Assembly: GCA_033764965.1 (NCBI GenBank)
Contig: JANRIN010000307.1
Span: 1-39,898 of the forward strand
Reading direction: 5' to 3'
Length of the DNA: 39,898 nucleotides
Source: JSC-12 sp033764965
GTDB lineage: Bacteria; Cyanobacteriota; Cyanobacteriia; Leptolyngbyales; Leptolyngbyaceae
Shown: in pieces, positions 33,411 to 39,898 of the stretch
Layout of the letters: each line of letters starts with the position of its first letter
Position numbering within the stretch: position 1 is the first letter of the stretch
Notes under the pieces: model-generated
Database searches by the model: none
Told to the model about the DNA's origin: nothing
What the model saw: only the letters and a program-made list of their open reading frames with translations
Program-made: the position numbers and the translations under genes

Positions 33411-34589
33411 ATGGCTGATTTTCCACGAGTGGTTCTGCACAAACGTAAAGTCGATGCGGTGAAGCGATTTCATCCCTGGATTTTTTCGGGTGCGCTTCAG
33501 CAGATTGCCCCAGAAGTAGAGGAAGGGGATATCGTTGATGTTTATAGCGTCAGTGGTGAATACTTAGCGACTGGACACTATGCGACCGGAAGCATTGCCG
33601 TTAAAGTCCTTTCGTTTCAACCTGTTGCCAGTTTGGAGCAGCTTTTTCTCCAGCGGTTTCAATCCGCTTTTGCCTTGAGAAAACAACTGGGACTGGCGGG
33701 GAGCGATCGCACCACCTGTTATCGCTTAGTCAATGCTGAAGGGGATGGCTTACCAGGATTGATTGTGGATTGGTATCAGGGTGCGGCTGTGGTGCAAGCT
33801 TACTCTGTTGGCATGGTGCGGCAGTTGGATTTAATTTGCCAGTGCTTGCAAACGCTTTACGGCAAAGACCTCCAAACCATTTATGACAAAAGTGCTGCGG
33901 TTTTGGGCAAGCAGCATCGAGACATATCACATTTGCTGGGAGACCAAACCCAGGGGGAAGTGTTGGAACACGGGCATCGATTTGCTGTGAACTGGGAGGA
34001 GGGACAGAAAACCGGATTCTTCCTGGATCAACGGGAAAATCGCCAGATGCTATCCCAATACGTGCAGGGCAAGCGTGTATTAAATACCTTTTGCTATTCG
34101 GGCGGGTTTTCGGTGTATGCGATACAGGCGGGGGCAAGCCTGGTTCATTCAGTGGATAGTTCGGCAAAAGCGATCGCCTGGACAGAACAAAATGTTGCGC
34201 TCAATAATCCAAACCAAATTCCCCATCGAGCGATCGCGGGGGATGTGTTTGAGTTCTTGAAAAACTGTGAGCCTGACTACGATGTGATTGTGCTTGACCC
34301 ACCCGCCTTTGCCAAAGGGTTGTCGGCACGACACGCCGCAGTCATGGCATACAAACGCCTCAATCGGCTGGCATTCGATAAATTGCGTCCTGGTGGGATT
34401 GTCTTTACGTTTTCCTGCTCCCAGGTGGTCACACCCGATTTATTTCAAGGGGCGGTGATGGCAGGGGCGATCGAGTCGGGGCGGCAAATTCGCGTCCTCA
34501 ACCATCTCGCCCAACCTGGTGATCATCCGGTGAGTATCTATCATCCAGAGGGGTTGTATCTCAAGGGGTTGGTGTTGGCGCAGGAGTGA
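33411..34589 (+). CDS. rlmI: RlmI-type 23S rRNA methyltransferase
   Basis: This is a 392-residue protein. An N-terminal PUA domain (RFHPWIFSGALQQI) is followed by an EEHEA-like linker region and a class I SAM domain with VLNTFCYSGGFSVYA (motif I), a SAM-side acidic HSVDSS, and LDPPAFAKG (motif IV). FTFSCSQVV carries the cysteine expected for 5-methylcytosine chemistry. It likely methylates a cytosine of 23S rRNA, as RlmI does at C1962 in E. coli; the exact site in cyanobacteria is inferred. It is the last gene of its operon, and the PilT-like gene converges on it 5 bases away. Confidence 0.85.
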   Translation: MADFPRVVLHKRKVDAVKRFHPWIFSGALQQIAPEVEEGDIVDVYSVSGEYLATGHYATGSIAVKVLSFQPVASLEQLFLQRFQSAFALRKQLGLAGSDRTTCYRLVNAEGDGLPGLIVDWYQGAAVVQAYSVGMVRQLDLICQCLQTLYGKDLQTIYDKSAAVLGKQHRDISHLLGDQTQGEVLEHGHRFAVNWEEGQKTGFFLDQRENRQMLSQYVQGKRVLNTFCYSGGFSVYAIQAGASLVHSVDSSAKAIAWTEQNVALNNPNQIPHRAIAGDVFEFLKNCEPDYDVIVLDPPAFAKGLSARHAAVMAYKRLNRLAFDKLRPGGIVFTFSCSQVVTPDLFQGAVMAGAIESGRQIRVLNHLAQPGDHPVSIYHPEGLYLKGLVLAQE

Positions 34590-34594
34590 GACTA

Positions 34595-36094
34595 TTAGGA
34601 AGGGGGACGATTGGTATAATCGCTGGTCATCAAGCCAGAACGACTGGAGCGGCGCGTATAGTTTTTCAGCATATAGCCCAAGTCTTCTGGGGCGAGGGAA
34701 CAGGCGAGAGCATCGGCGGTGTTGATCACGCCATTTTCATGTAAGTCGAAGAGTGCCTGATTCAAAGTCTGACTGTTATCTACCCCTTCTTCCATGAGTT
34801 GATAAATCTCCTCGTAGCAGCCCTTGAGCAAGTAATCTCGAATTGTTTCGGTGTTGACCATGATTTCCAGGGCGGCGGTGCGTCCTCCCTGCACCGTGGG
34901 AATCAAAACTTGAGAGATGACAGCATTGAGAGCTTCGACAATCTGATACCGCACGGTTTCCTGTTCTTCCGGCGTGTAGAAGTTCAGTAGGCGTTTGAAC
35001 GCATTGACGGACCCTTTCGTGTGCAGGGTAGCTAAAACCAGGTGCCCCGTAAGCGATGCTCGGATGGCAGTATCCACGGTTTCCCGATCGCGCAACTCTC
35101 CAATCAAAATAATATCTGGGTCTTGTCGCAGGGCAGCTCGCAGGGCATCCTTAAACTCCTGGGTGTGCAGTCCCACTTCGCGTTGAGTAAAGAGAGATTC
35201 ATGGGAGGTATGAACATATTCGATCGGGTCTTCGATCGTCACAATTTTCCGCGCATAGCTGTCGTTCACATGACGCAGCATGGCAGCCAGGGAGGTGGAC
35301 TTACCAGAGTTCACTGCCCCAGTAACAATCACCAAGCCCTGCCGTTCTTCTGCCAGATAGCCCAGCACAGACGGCAGTGCCAGTTTTTCCAGAGTGGGAA
35401 CTTCCAGGGAAATTAAGCGCAACACCATCGCCCCACCCATGATGGATTGAGCACAGTTTACCCGACAGCGAACCAATCCTTCGTAAAGCACGGCAGTGTC
35501 TAACTCTTGCCGTTCCCGAAACTGTTCCTGTTGAGATGGGGTTAACACTTCTGTCAAAAAATCCTCAAACTGGTGTGCGGTTATTCTGCCATAGGTTTCT
35601 TGCACAACAATTCGCCCTTGTATCCGAAATCGGGGCGCTTCGCCAACCTGTAAGTGAATGTCTGAGGCGTTTTGCTTAAAGGCGGCTTCCACCATGCCAA
35701 ACACCGACCCTCGCCGCTGCATTTCCTCGCTGGGACCGTCTAGCACAATCCCATTCAGGCTCATAGCATCGGTTCCCTGAGAAGTCGGACCACAGTTGAT
35801 CCGTCCTTTCATGAAGCCATGAATTCGAACATCCGCGTCAAGCTTATGGTTTGCCTGGTAGTGCTGAAGTTGTTGGGGGGAGAGCACTTCCTGAAGATAG
35901 TGACGAAAGGCTTCGATCGAGAGAGCGGCGAACTGTTCTTGCGGTAACAACTTACCACTGAGCCGATAGAAAGGAGGTCGCCCAGGTTGCAGGTAGACAG
36001 CCGTTGCACCACGATCGCAAGCGTCTTGAACAATTGCCCGAACCGTAGCTGGTAGATTAAGCGGAGGATTTGCAGAAACTTGGGTAGCAGTCAT
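34595..36094 (-). CDS. PilT-type ATPase with duplicated N-terminal domain
   Basis: This protein has about 499 residues from the ATG at 36094 (MTATQVSANPP); a TTG at 36121 is possible. The last 350 residues form a standard PilT: the N-domain SDIHLQVGEAPRFRIQGRI, then GAVNSGKST (Walker A), the Asp box VTIEDPIEY, LRQDPDIILIGELRD (Walker B) and the His box LATLHT. Ahead of it, residues of the first 130 repeat the N-domain theme (ATAVYLQPGRPPFYRLSGKL). It is a probable retraction motor or motor regulator of type IV pili. The exact paralogue (PilT1, PilT2 or PilU-like) is uncertain. Confidence 0.87.
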   Translation of the reverse strand: MTATQVSANPPLNLPATVRAIVQDACDRGATAVYLQPGRPPFYRLSGKLLPQEQFAALSIEAFRHYLQEVLSPQQLQHYQANHKLDADVRIHGFMKGRINCGPTSQGTDAMSLNGIVLDGPSEEMQRRGSVFGMVEAAFKQNASDIHLQVGEAPRFRIQGRIVVQETYGRITAHQFEDFLTEVLTPSQQEQFRERQELDTAVLYEGLVRCRVNCAQSIMGGAMVLRLISLEVPTLEKLALPSVLGYLAEERQGLVIVTGAVNSGKSTSLAAMLRHVNDSYARKIVTIEDPIEYVHTSHESLFTQREVGLHTQEFKDALRAALRQDPDIILIGELRDRETVDTAIRASLTGHLVLATLHTKGSVNAFKRLLNFYTPEEQETVRYQIVEALNAVISQVLIPTVQGGRTAALEIMVNTETIRDYLLKGCYEEIYQLMEEGVDNSQTLNQALFDLHENGVINTADALACSLAPEDLGYMLKNYTRRSSRSGLMTSDYTNRPPS

Positions 36095-36421
36095 AGCAAT
36101 AGGAGAAGGGGGAGAAGCCAACGCAGTCTGACGGTTTCCACCAGGAAAATTTGGGTCTAAGTCAACTATTTAACTAAAGGAGGGCATAACTCTGCAAGTC
36201 GATTATGCCCTTCCGGGGGGCAAAACTGCATTCTGTAGAGAGGAAAAACACAATCCGTTTAAATTCTAAGGATCTGGATTCAGTCTAAGCATTCTGCTTG
36301 CTCTTTTTGTTCAATCGCATCAAAAGGTTGTTAATCAGCATATTACCCGCAATATCATGGTCATTGACAAAAGACAAAATGAACTCTATAAGTATCATAT
36401 TGATAATACTTTTAGTGACTT
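36095..36421. other. 327-base gap between the pilus ATPase and the methylase
   Basis: It holds a perfect 9-bp inverted repeat, AGGGCATAA (36181-36189) with TTATGCCCT (36203-36211), without a T run on either side. It also holds the methylase promoter and palindrome (36364-36411). The left half probably contains the PilT promoter, which I could not pin down. From about 36240 on, the base composition becomes AT-rich, which may mark the left edge of the restriction-modification cassette. Confidence 0.5.
36364..36411 (+). promoter_or_regulatory. Methylase promoter with overlapping operator-like palindrome
   Basis: TTGACA (36364-36369) and TATAAG (36387-36392) are spaced 17 bases apart. The -10 sits inside ACTCTATAAGT, which shares the nonamer CTATAAGTA with the controller-gene promoter. 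The imperfect palindrome AAGTAT...ATACTT (36390-36411) covers the expected transcript start. Confidence 0.65.
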
Positions 36422-37363
36422 GTGACAGCATTGCCGCTTAACGAAGTACTGCTTGGTGACTGCCGTGAAGTGATGGGGAACCTCCCCGGTGATTACATAT
36501 CGGCTTGCATAACCGATCCTCCCTACAACTATGAGTTTATAGGGCACAAGTGGGACGACTCAGAGATACAAAGGCGAATAGATAGAGTCAGCACCAAGGA
36601 TAGTAAAACCTTGGTGAAAAATATTCCTTATGGTAGTGGTTTAGCTGGCGGAGTTAGAAACGAAAGGTGGTATCAGCGAAATCGTGAGAACATTTTAGAT
36701 TATGAAAAGTGGTGCTTTGATTGGGGCACAGAACTTTTTCGTATTTGTAAGCCAGGTGCAACAGTTCTTGTTTTTAATAGCACACGTACAGTTGCACACG
36801 TGCAGGTAGCTCTTGAAAGTGCTGGTTTTTATGCGAGAGACATAGTCGTTTATAGAAGATCAAGTGGCATTCCAAAAGGTGTGAACATTAAAAAGCAACT
36901 TGAGAAGAGTGGGTATAAAAATCCTGAATCATGGGATGGTTGGCATAGCTGCCTAAGAAATGAGTGGGAAGCTATTTGTGTACTACAAAAGCCTCTTGTT
37001 AATAATTACTTGGAAACTTTAATGGAGCATGGAACAGGTCTTTTCTTTACCAAGAACGACTTTGGGGGTTTTCAATCGAACATTCTAGAGAATATCCCGA
37101 GACAGAAAAATGAAGACTTCAATATTCATTGTACTGTTAAGCCTTTGGCACTTATGAGAAAGTTGATTGAAATATTTGTGCCTAGAACTGATAATTCGAT
37201 TCTACTAGATCCCTTTGCAGGTTCAGGAACGACTTTAGTTGCAGCAAAAGAACTGAATATCAACTACGTCGGCATTGAAATAGTGCCTGATTATGTTGAG
37301 ATTATCAAGTCTCGGCTCGACAAAATTAGCGGTTTACAGGGTAAGCTCCCATTCTCTCTATAA
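36422..37363 (+). CDS. Type II DNA methyltransferase, beta class
   Basis: This is a 313-residue protein with a GTG start at 36422 (MTALPLNEVLLGDCREVM). The catalytic TDPPYNYEF (about 32-40) comes before the SAM motif DPFAGSGTT (near 265), which is the beta-class order. DPPY favours N6-adenine methylation. The middle target-recognition region has many Lys, Asn and Gly residues. It protects host DNA from the endonuclease encoded on the other strand; the two genes end tail to tail with a 38-base overlap. The coding sequence is more AT-rich than the neighbours, which suggests recent transfer. Confidence 0.9.
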   Translation: MTALPLNEVLLGDCREVMGNLPGDYISACITDPPYNYEFIGHKWDDSEIQRRIDRVSTKDSKTLVKNIPYGSGLAGGVRNERWYQRNRENILDYEKWCFDWGTELFRICKPGATVLVFNSTRTVAHVQVALESAGFYARDIVVYRRSSGIPKGVNIKKQLEKSGYKNPESWDGWHSCLRNEWEAICVLQKPLVNNYLETLMEHGTGLFFTKNDFGGFQSNILENIPRQKNEDFNIHCTVKPLALMRKLIEIFVPRTDNSILLDPFAGSGTTLVAAKELNINYVGIEIVPDYVEIIKSRLDKISGLQGKLPFSL

Positions 37364-37874
37364 GAAAAGCTTTAAGATCAAACCCAGTTAAATTCCTCAA
37401 AAATTCAAACGAATCATCGCCAATATAAACGCCCCAAGTTCCTACTTGACATGCGGTAATAGCAGCAGCTAAATTGTCCTTTCTAAGAATTAGGAAAATC
37501 GGCTCATACCCATTTTCCCTAAGCAAAGAACCATAAGATTTAAACTTCTTCAAAGTTCCTGAATCGCCCGAACCAATTCTGTACTTGGTATCAATTGCGT
37601 GATTCCCAACTACCAAGTCGCAAGGCTCATCATTTTTAAATCTGAGGGCTGGCTGAAAGTCATTACAATGGGTTCGACACACCTCAATAACTAACAATTG
37701 CCAGCACATGCCGAGTTCTCGCCCCCAGTACTGTCTATTCTCTCTCTTTAATTGAGGTGACAAACTGAATACATCCATTAAAGGATCGTGATCATCATTT
37801 TCATCAAGATAAACTTTTTCAGCAAAAGAATTTTGATACTTTATTAAAATACTTTCCAAAGATTGCTCAGTCAT
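37326..37874 (-). CDS. Type II restriction endonuclease, probably ApaLI-like
   Basis: This 182-residue protein has a probable PD-(D/E)XK core. Glu residues lie in the helix GRELGMCWQLLVIEV, and CDLVVGNHAIDTKYRIG supplies an Asp and then the DTK pair in the right spacing. IGSGDSGTLKKFKSYG follows and resembles, from memory, the ApaLI family (site GTGCAC). It is not a confident family call. It is coupled with the controller gene by an 8-base overlap, so controller and nuclease are expressed together. It converges on the methylase with a 38-base tail overlap. The avoidance of GTGCAC in the window supports the proposed specificity. Confidence 0.7.
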   Translation of the reverse strand: MTEQSLESILIKYQNSFAEKVYLDENDDHDPLMDVFSLSPQLKRENRQYWGRELGMCWQLLVIEVCRTHCNDFQPALRFKNDEPCDLVVGNHAIDTKYRIGSGDSGTLKKFKSYGSLLRENGYEPIFLILRKDNLAAAITACQVGTWGVYIGDDSFEFLRNLTGFDLKAFLIERMGAYPVNR

Positions 37875-38079
37875 TATTCTTAACTAAGTCACACAAATTT
37901 ACTGAAAGAGCATGAGCTATTTTTTCCGCATTAACTAGCGTGATATTCCTTTCACCCCGCTCAACAGAACCGATATAGGTTCGATGCAGCCCACAAAGTT
38001 CAGCCAATTCATCCTGTGAAAGTTGCCTAAGTTTACGAAAGTACCTGACCTTGCTTCCAAAGAGTTCTACGATATTCAT
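37867..38079 (-). CDS. XRE-type controller protein (C protein) of the restriction-modification system
   Basis: This 70-residue protein starts at ATG 38079 (MNIVELFGSKVRYFRKL); the upstream TTG at 38100 would sit right on the predicted transcript start. It is a single HTH_3 domain: LSQDELAELCGLHRTYIGSVERGERNI gives the recognition helix and the loop, followed by VNAEKIAHAL. Small XRE proteins placed just before the endonuclease gene time its expression: methylase first, nuclease later. Its gene overlaps the endonuclease gene by 8 bases. Two operator-like repeats overlap or border its promoter. Confidence 0.88.
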   Translation of the reverse strand: MNIVELFGSKVRYFRKLRQLSQDELAELCGLHRTYIGSVERGERNITLVNAEKIAHALSVNLCDLVKNND

Positions 38080-38104
38080 GCACAAGGGAATATCAAACAA
38101 TGAT

Positions 38105-38148
38105 GACTATAAGTAGACAAATTATGGGTGTCAACAGACTATTAGTAG
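38105..38148 (-). promoter_or_regulatory. Controller-gene promoter with two C-box-like sites
   Basis: On the minus strand a perfect TTGACA (complement of 38129-38134) and TATAGT (complement of 38106-38111) are 17 bases apart. The -10 lies within GACTATAAGTAG (plus strand, 38105-38116). A second copy, GACTATTAGTAG (38137-38148), sits just upstream of the -35. Both contain the ACT-N3-AGT core seen in C-protein boxes. The predicted start is near 38099. Confidence 0.75.
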
Positions 38149-38271
38149 CGAAATTGAAGAGTTTGTACTCTTGTGCAACGCATAGCCTGCATAGCAACCC
38201 CAATGCCCTAGTCATTGCAAGGATATTAGCAATCGAGGATTTGTGGCAGGTAACGGGGAACGATCACCTGC

Positions 38272-38943
38272 TTACCCATCTGATTCTGAGACGTTTCTGT
38301 GAACCTCAACTAACAGCTCTGTCACACGCCCCAACCGAGTTTCTATGGATTGTTTTTGGCTCAGTAGTGATTGCAGCCTTTGATACCGGACGATCGCTAA
38401 ACCAACATCGGGGACTTGTGCCTGAGGGCAGTTCTGGTGCCAAACGTGCCCTTCCTCATCCAACCCACATAACCGATAGCTTGATTGAGCCGGATTGGCG
38501 GGATTTGACGATTCTAGCCAGCCATCCACGATCGGGCCTTCGTCATACACTGCTTGAATTTGCAGCAACAAGTTCTCCAAGCTCGAAATCCATGTTGCTA
38601 CTTGAGTTTGCAGATCTTTCAGTAAATTAATCGTTAATACTGAGTTGGTCAGGGCAGCAAGCTGACGGTTGGAGGCTGACATTGCAAACTCAGGTAAGTT
38701 GGGTTGTGGATCAATCGCAGGACTATTCAACCATACTGAGGATCCGTTAGTCTTGGACATCCCTGGTTCAGAGCGATCGTGGCTGATGCTGGGAGAAATT
38801 TCAGGGCGTTCTGGGCTGGCTTGGGCGATTGTGCTGGGGGGAGCGTTCCAAACATCTGCTTGCTCCAGAGGGTCAAGCCGGGTTAGATACTGATTAGAGG
38901 CTTCTTCTAGGGCTGCTTCAATCCGTTGAAGTTCTGGTTTCAT
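38272..38943 (-). CDS. Conserved cyanobacterial hypothetical protein
   Basis: This is a 223-residue soluble protein with no signal peptide or membrane segment. The N-terminal helical part (MKPELQRIEAALEEAS) leads to a Pro/Ser-rich variable stretch of about 70 residues. A conserved C-terminal half follows: a helical segment (LLKDLQTQVATWISSLENLL), the YRLCGLDEEGHVWHQ patch, and a long final helix (YQRLQSLLSQKQSIETRLGRV). The family is familiar to me only as a conserved cyanobacterial protein without known function. The reading on the opposite strand is a shadow. Confidence 0.7.
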   Translation of the reverse strand: MKPELQRIEAALEEASNQYLTRLDPLEQADVWNAPPSTIAQASPERPEISPSISHDRSEPGMSKTNGSSVWLNSPAIDPQPNLPEFAMSASNRQLAALTNSVLTINLLKDLQTQVATWISSLENLLLQIQAVYDEGPIVDGWLESSNPANPAQSSYRLCGLDEEGHVWHQNCPQAQVPDVGLAIVRYQRLQSLLSQKQSIETRLGRVTELLVEVHRNVSESDG

Positions 38944-39102
38944 GGATCACCTCACTTAATAAAATTCCAAGACTTTACAATTCCAAAATCTATATCTCCA
39001 ATACATTGACAGAGCATTCCGCCAATTTGTACCAGTAAACACCCCAAATTCCTAGTTGAAATCTGAATACTCCCTAAATTTCAATATTTGTAACTCGAAA
39101 CA

Positions 39103-39669
39103 ATGGCTGATTTGATTTTGGTGACAGGGGCGGCGCGATCGGGCAAAAGCGAGTGGGCAGAAGCTCTGGCGCATCAGTCAGGGCGGACTGTTGTGTACGT
39201 GGCGACGGCGCAAATTGATGAAACCGATGCAGAGTGGCAAGCTCGGATTGCGCGGCACCAACAACGACGTTCACCGGATTGGATAACCTTGCCCATTCCG
39301 ATCGCCCTAGCGGAAACGATCGCCCTGGCAACAGCAGATCAGTGCTTACTAATTGATTCTTTGGGCACCTGGTTAGCCAATCGTCTAGCAGAAGACGAAC
39401 CAACCTGGGAGAAAACTGTGAGTAAACTTGTTGCGGCTCTTGCTCAGACATCCTGTCAAATTATCCTGGTGGCGGAGGAAACAGGGTGGGGAGTGGTGCC
39501 CGCTTATCCACTGGGGAGAACTTTTCGCGATCGCCTGGGAGCCTTGACCCGCACAATCGGCACGATCGCCAATCCCGTCTACCTTGTTGCCGCTGGCTAT
39601 GCCCTCAACCTGACTCACCTGGGTCAAGTAGTGGGGGAGCAAGGGGAACAAGGAACTTTCAGAACTTAA
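39103..39669 (+). CDS. cobU: Adenosylcobinamide kinase / adenosylcobinamide-phosphate guanylyltransferase
   Basis: This 188-residue bifunctional enzyme of the nucleotide loop pathway of B12 synthesis phosphorylates adenosylcobinamide and then attaches GMP. The P-loop is GAARSGKSEWAE (residues 9-20). YVATAQIDETD and RIARHQQRR carry the nucleotide-contact histidine. LLIDSLGTWLANRL is the Walker B-type segment, and VAEETGWGVVP follows. The length is typical. Its neighbours are unrelated (a conserved hypothetical and an IS element), so B12 genes are scattered in this genome; cobH is 11 kb to the left. Confidence 0.92.
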   Translation: MADLILVTGAARSGKSEWAEALAHQSGRTVVYVATAQIDETDAEWQARIARHQQRRSPDWITLPIPIALAETIALATADQCLLIDSLGTWLANRLAEDEPTWEKTVSKLVAALAQTSCQIILVAEETGWGVVPAYPLGRTFRDRLGALTRTIGTIANPVYLVAAGYALNLTHLGQVVGEQGEQGTFRT

Positions 39670-39745
39670 TATCAACTACAGTTTTCACTCGCCTACTGAG
39701 AATTTAGACGATGTAGCATGGAAATCGAAAGGACTGGAATCTAAC

Positions 39746-39775
39746 TTCCGATTCAAGCATTAGACTTAATCGGAA
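39746..39775. repeat. Inverted repeat between cobU and the IS transposase
   Basis: TTCCGATT (39746-39753) pairs with AATCGGAA (39768-39775) around 14 bases. It could be the cobU terminator (no T run) or a subterminal part of the IS element whose transposase starts at 39815. Confidence 0.4.
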
Positions 39776-39814
39776 ATAGGTTAGCCTAGAAAGTAAATAA
39801 TTTCGGAACCGGCA

Positions 39815-39898
39815 ATGCTATCGTACGCCAAAATTCAAAGCAAACCTCAAGTGCTCAGAAGCTTGACAGGACTGACTCAAGCAGAATTTGAGCGCTTG
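39815..39898 (+). CDS. IS transposase, N-terminal part cut by the window edge
   Basis: The ATG at 39815 opens a frame of 28 codons that runs off the right edge and begins MLSYAKIQSKPQVLRSLTG. This pattern (short helix, then 'LRSLTGLTQAEFERL') is the usual N-terminus of cyanobacterial IS5/IS4-type DDE transposases. The start of the element must lie between cobU and here; I could not define its terminal inverted repeat without the right end. Completeness cannot be judged. Confidence 0.75.
   Translation, partial: MLSYAKIQSKPQVLRSLTGLTQAEFERL

Noticed and set aside
36285..36398. A 37-codon minus-strand frame (start at 36398) between the methylase and PilT
   Set aside because: It overlaps the methylase promoter on the other strand, has no ribosome site and no family; chance is likely in AT-rich DNA.
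38100..38630. A 176-codon plus-strand frame over the conserved hypothetical at 38272-38943
   Set aside because: Its translation has no recognisable pattern, it would run through the controller-gene promoter, and the minus-strand protein has a clear conserved half.
1..39898. CRISPR arrays
   Set aside because: I saw no regularly spaced direct repeats of 20-40 bases anywhere in the window.

Overview
The window is cyanobacterial chromosome. The octamer GCGATCGC and its core CGATCG recur throughout, and the host genes are typical of cyanobacteria: a Psb32-like TPM protein, a PilT-type ATPase, a tandem PTPS protein, cobH, cobU and a TMEM64-family membrane protein. A filamentous Leptolyngbya/Oscillatoria-type host is a guess from gene content only.

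Region 1 (1 to about 21148) is most of an integrated element. Its right end is a tyrosine integrase beside the 3' end of a tRNA-Thr gene, which is the usual layout for integration into a tRNA. The left end lies outside the window. Reading leftward from the tRNA there are an integrase, a small HTH (excisionase-like) protein, a primase-polymerase/ATPase, a ParB-box protein, a double-ParB protein fused to a methyltransferase-like domain, a HAD-like protein, a homologue of the carboxy-SAM synthase CmoA, and a tandem ribbon-helix-helix (RHH) protein. Next comes a three-gene anti-phage type set: a SNF2-like helicase with a DUF3883 end, a DUF1156 DNA methylase, and a HEPN-DUF499 ATPase. This combination is called Hma (helicase-methylase-ATPase) in defence catalogues. 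A PIN toxin-antitoxin pair sits in each of the two gaps between the three defence genes. The primase-to-helicase genes overlap or touch, so replication, the possible modification genes and the helicase look like one transcription unit. The far left holds a divergent pair of small genes with two matched 18-bp operator-promoters.

Region 2 (21149 to about 36120) is ordinary chromosome: tRNA-Thr and tRNA-Tyr, a TMEM64-like protein, an UPF0718 permease next to a zinc/manganese-type ABC permease, a double PTPS protein, a Psb32-like protein, cobH, a WD40 protein, a membrane protein, a CDC48-like double AAA+ ATPase preceded by a probable small RNA, an operon of a CobO/BtuR-like protein, dcd and an RlmI-type rRNA methyltransferase, and a PilT-like ATPase with a duplicated N-terminal domain.

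Region 3 (about 36364 to 38150) is an AT-rich type II restriction-modification cassette: a beta-class adenine methylase, a restriction endonuclease that I think is ApaLI-like, and an XRE controller protein with recognisable operator-promoters. Region 4 returns to host genes (a conserved hypothetical and cobU) and ends in the first 28 codons of an IS transposase.

The best candidates for something undescribed are the CmoA-like/ParB-methyltransferase/HAD cluster, which could be a carboxy-SAM-dependent nucleic acid modification system, and its physical coupling to the Hma helicase.
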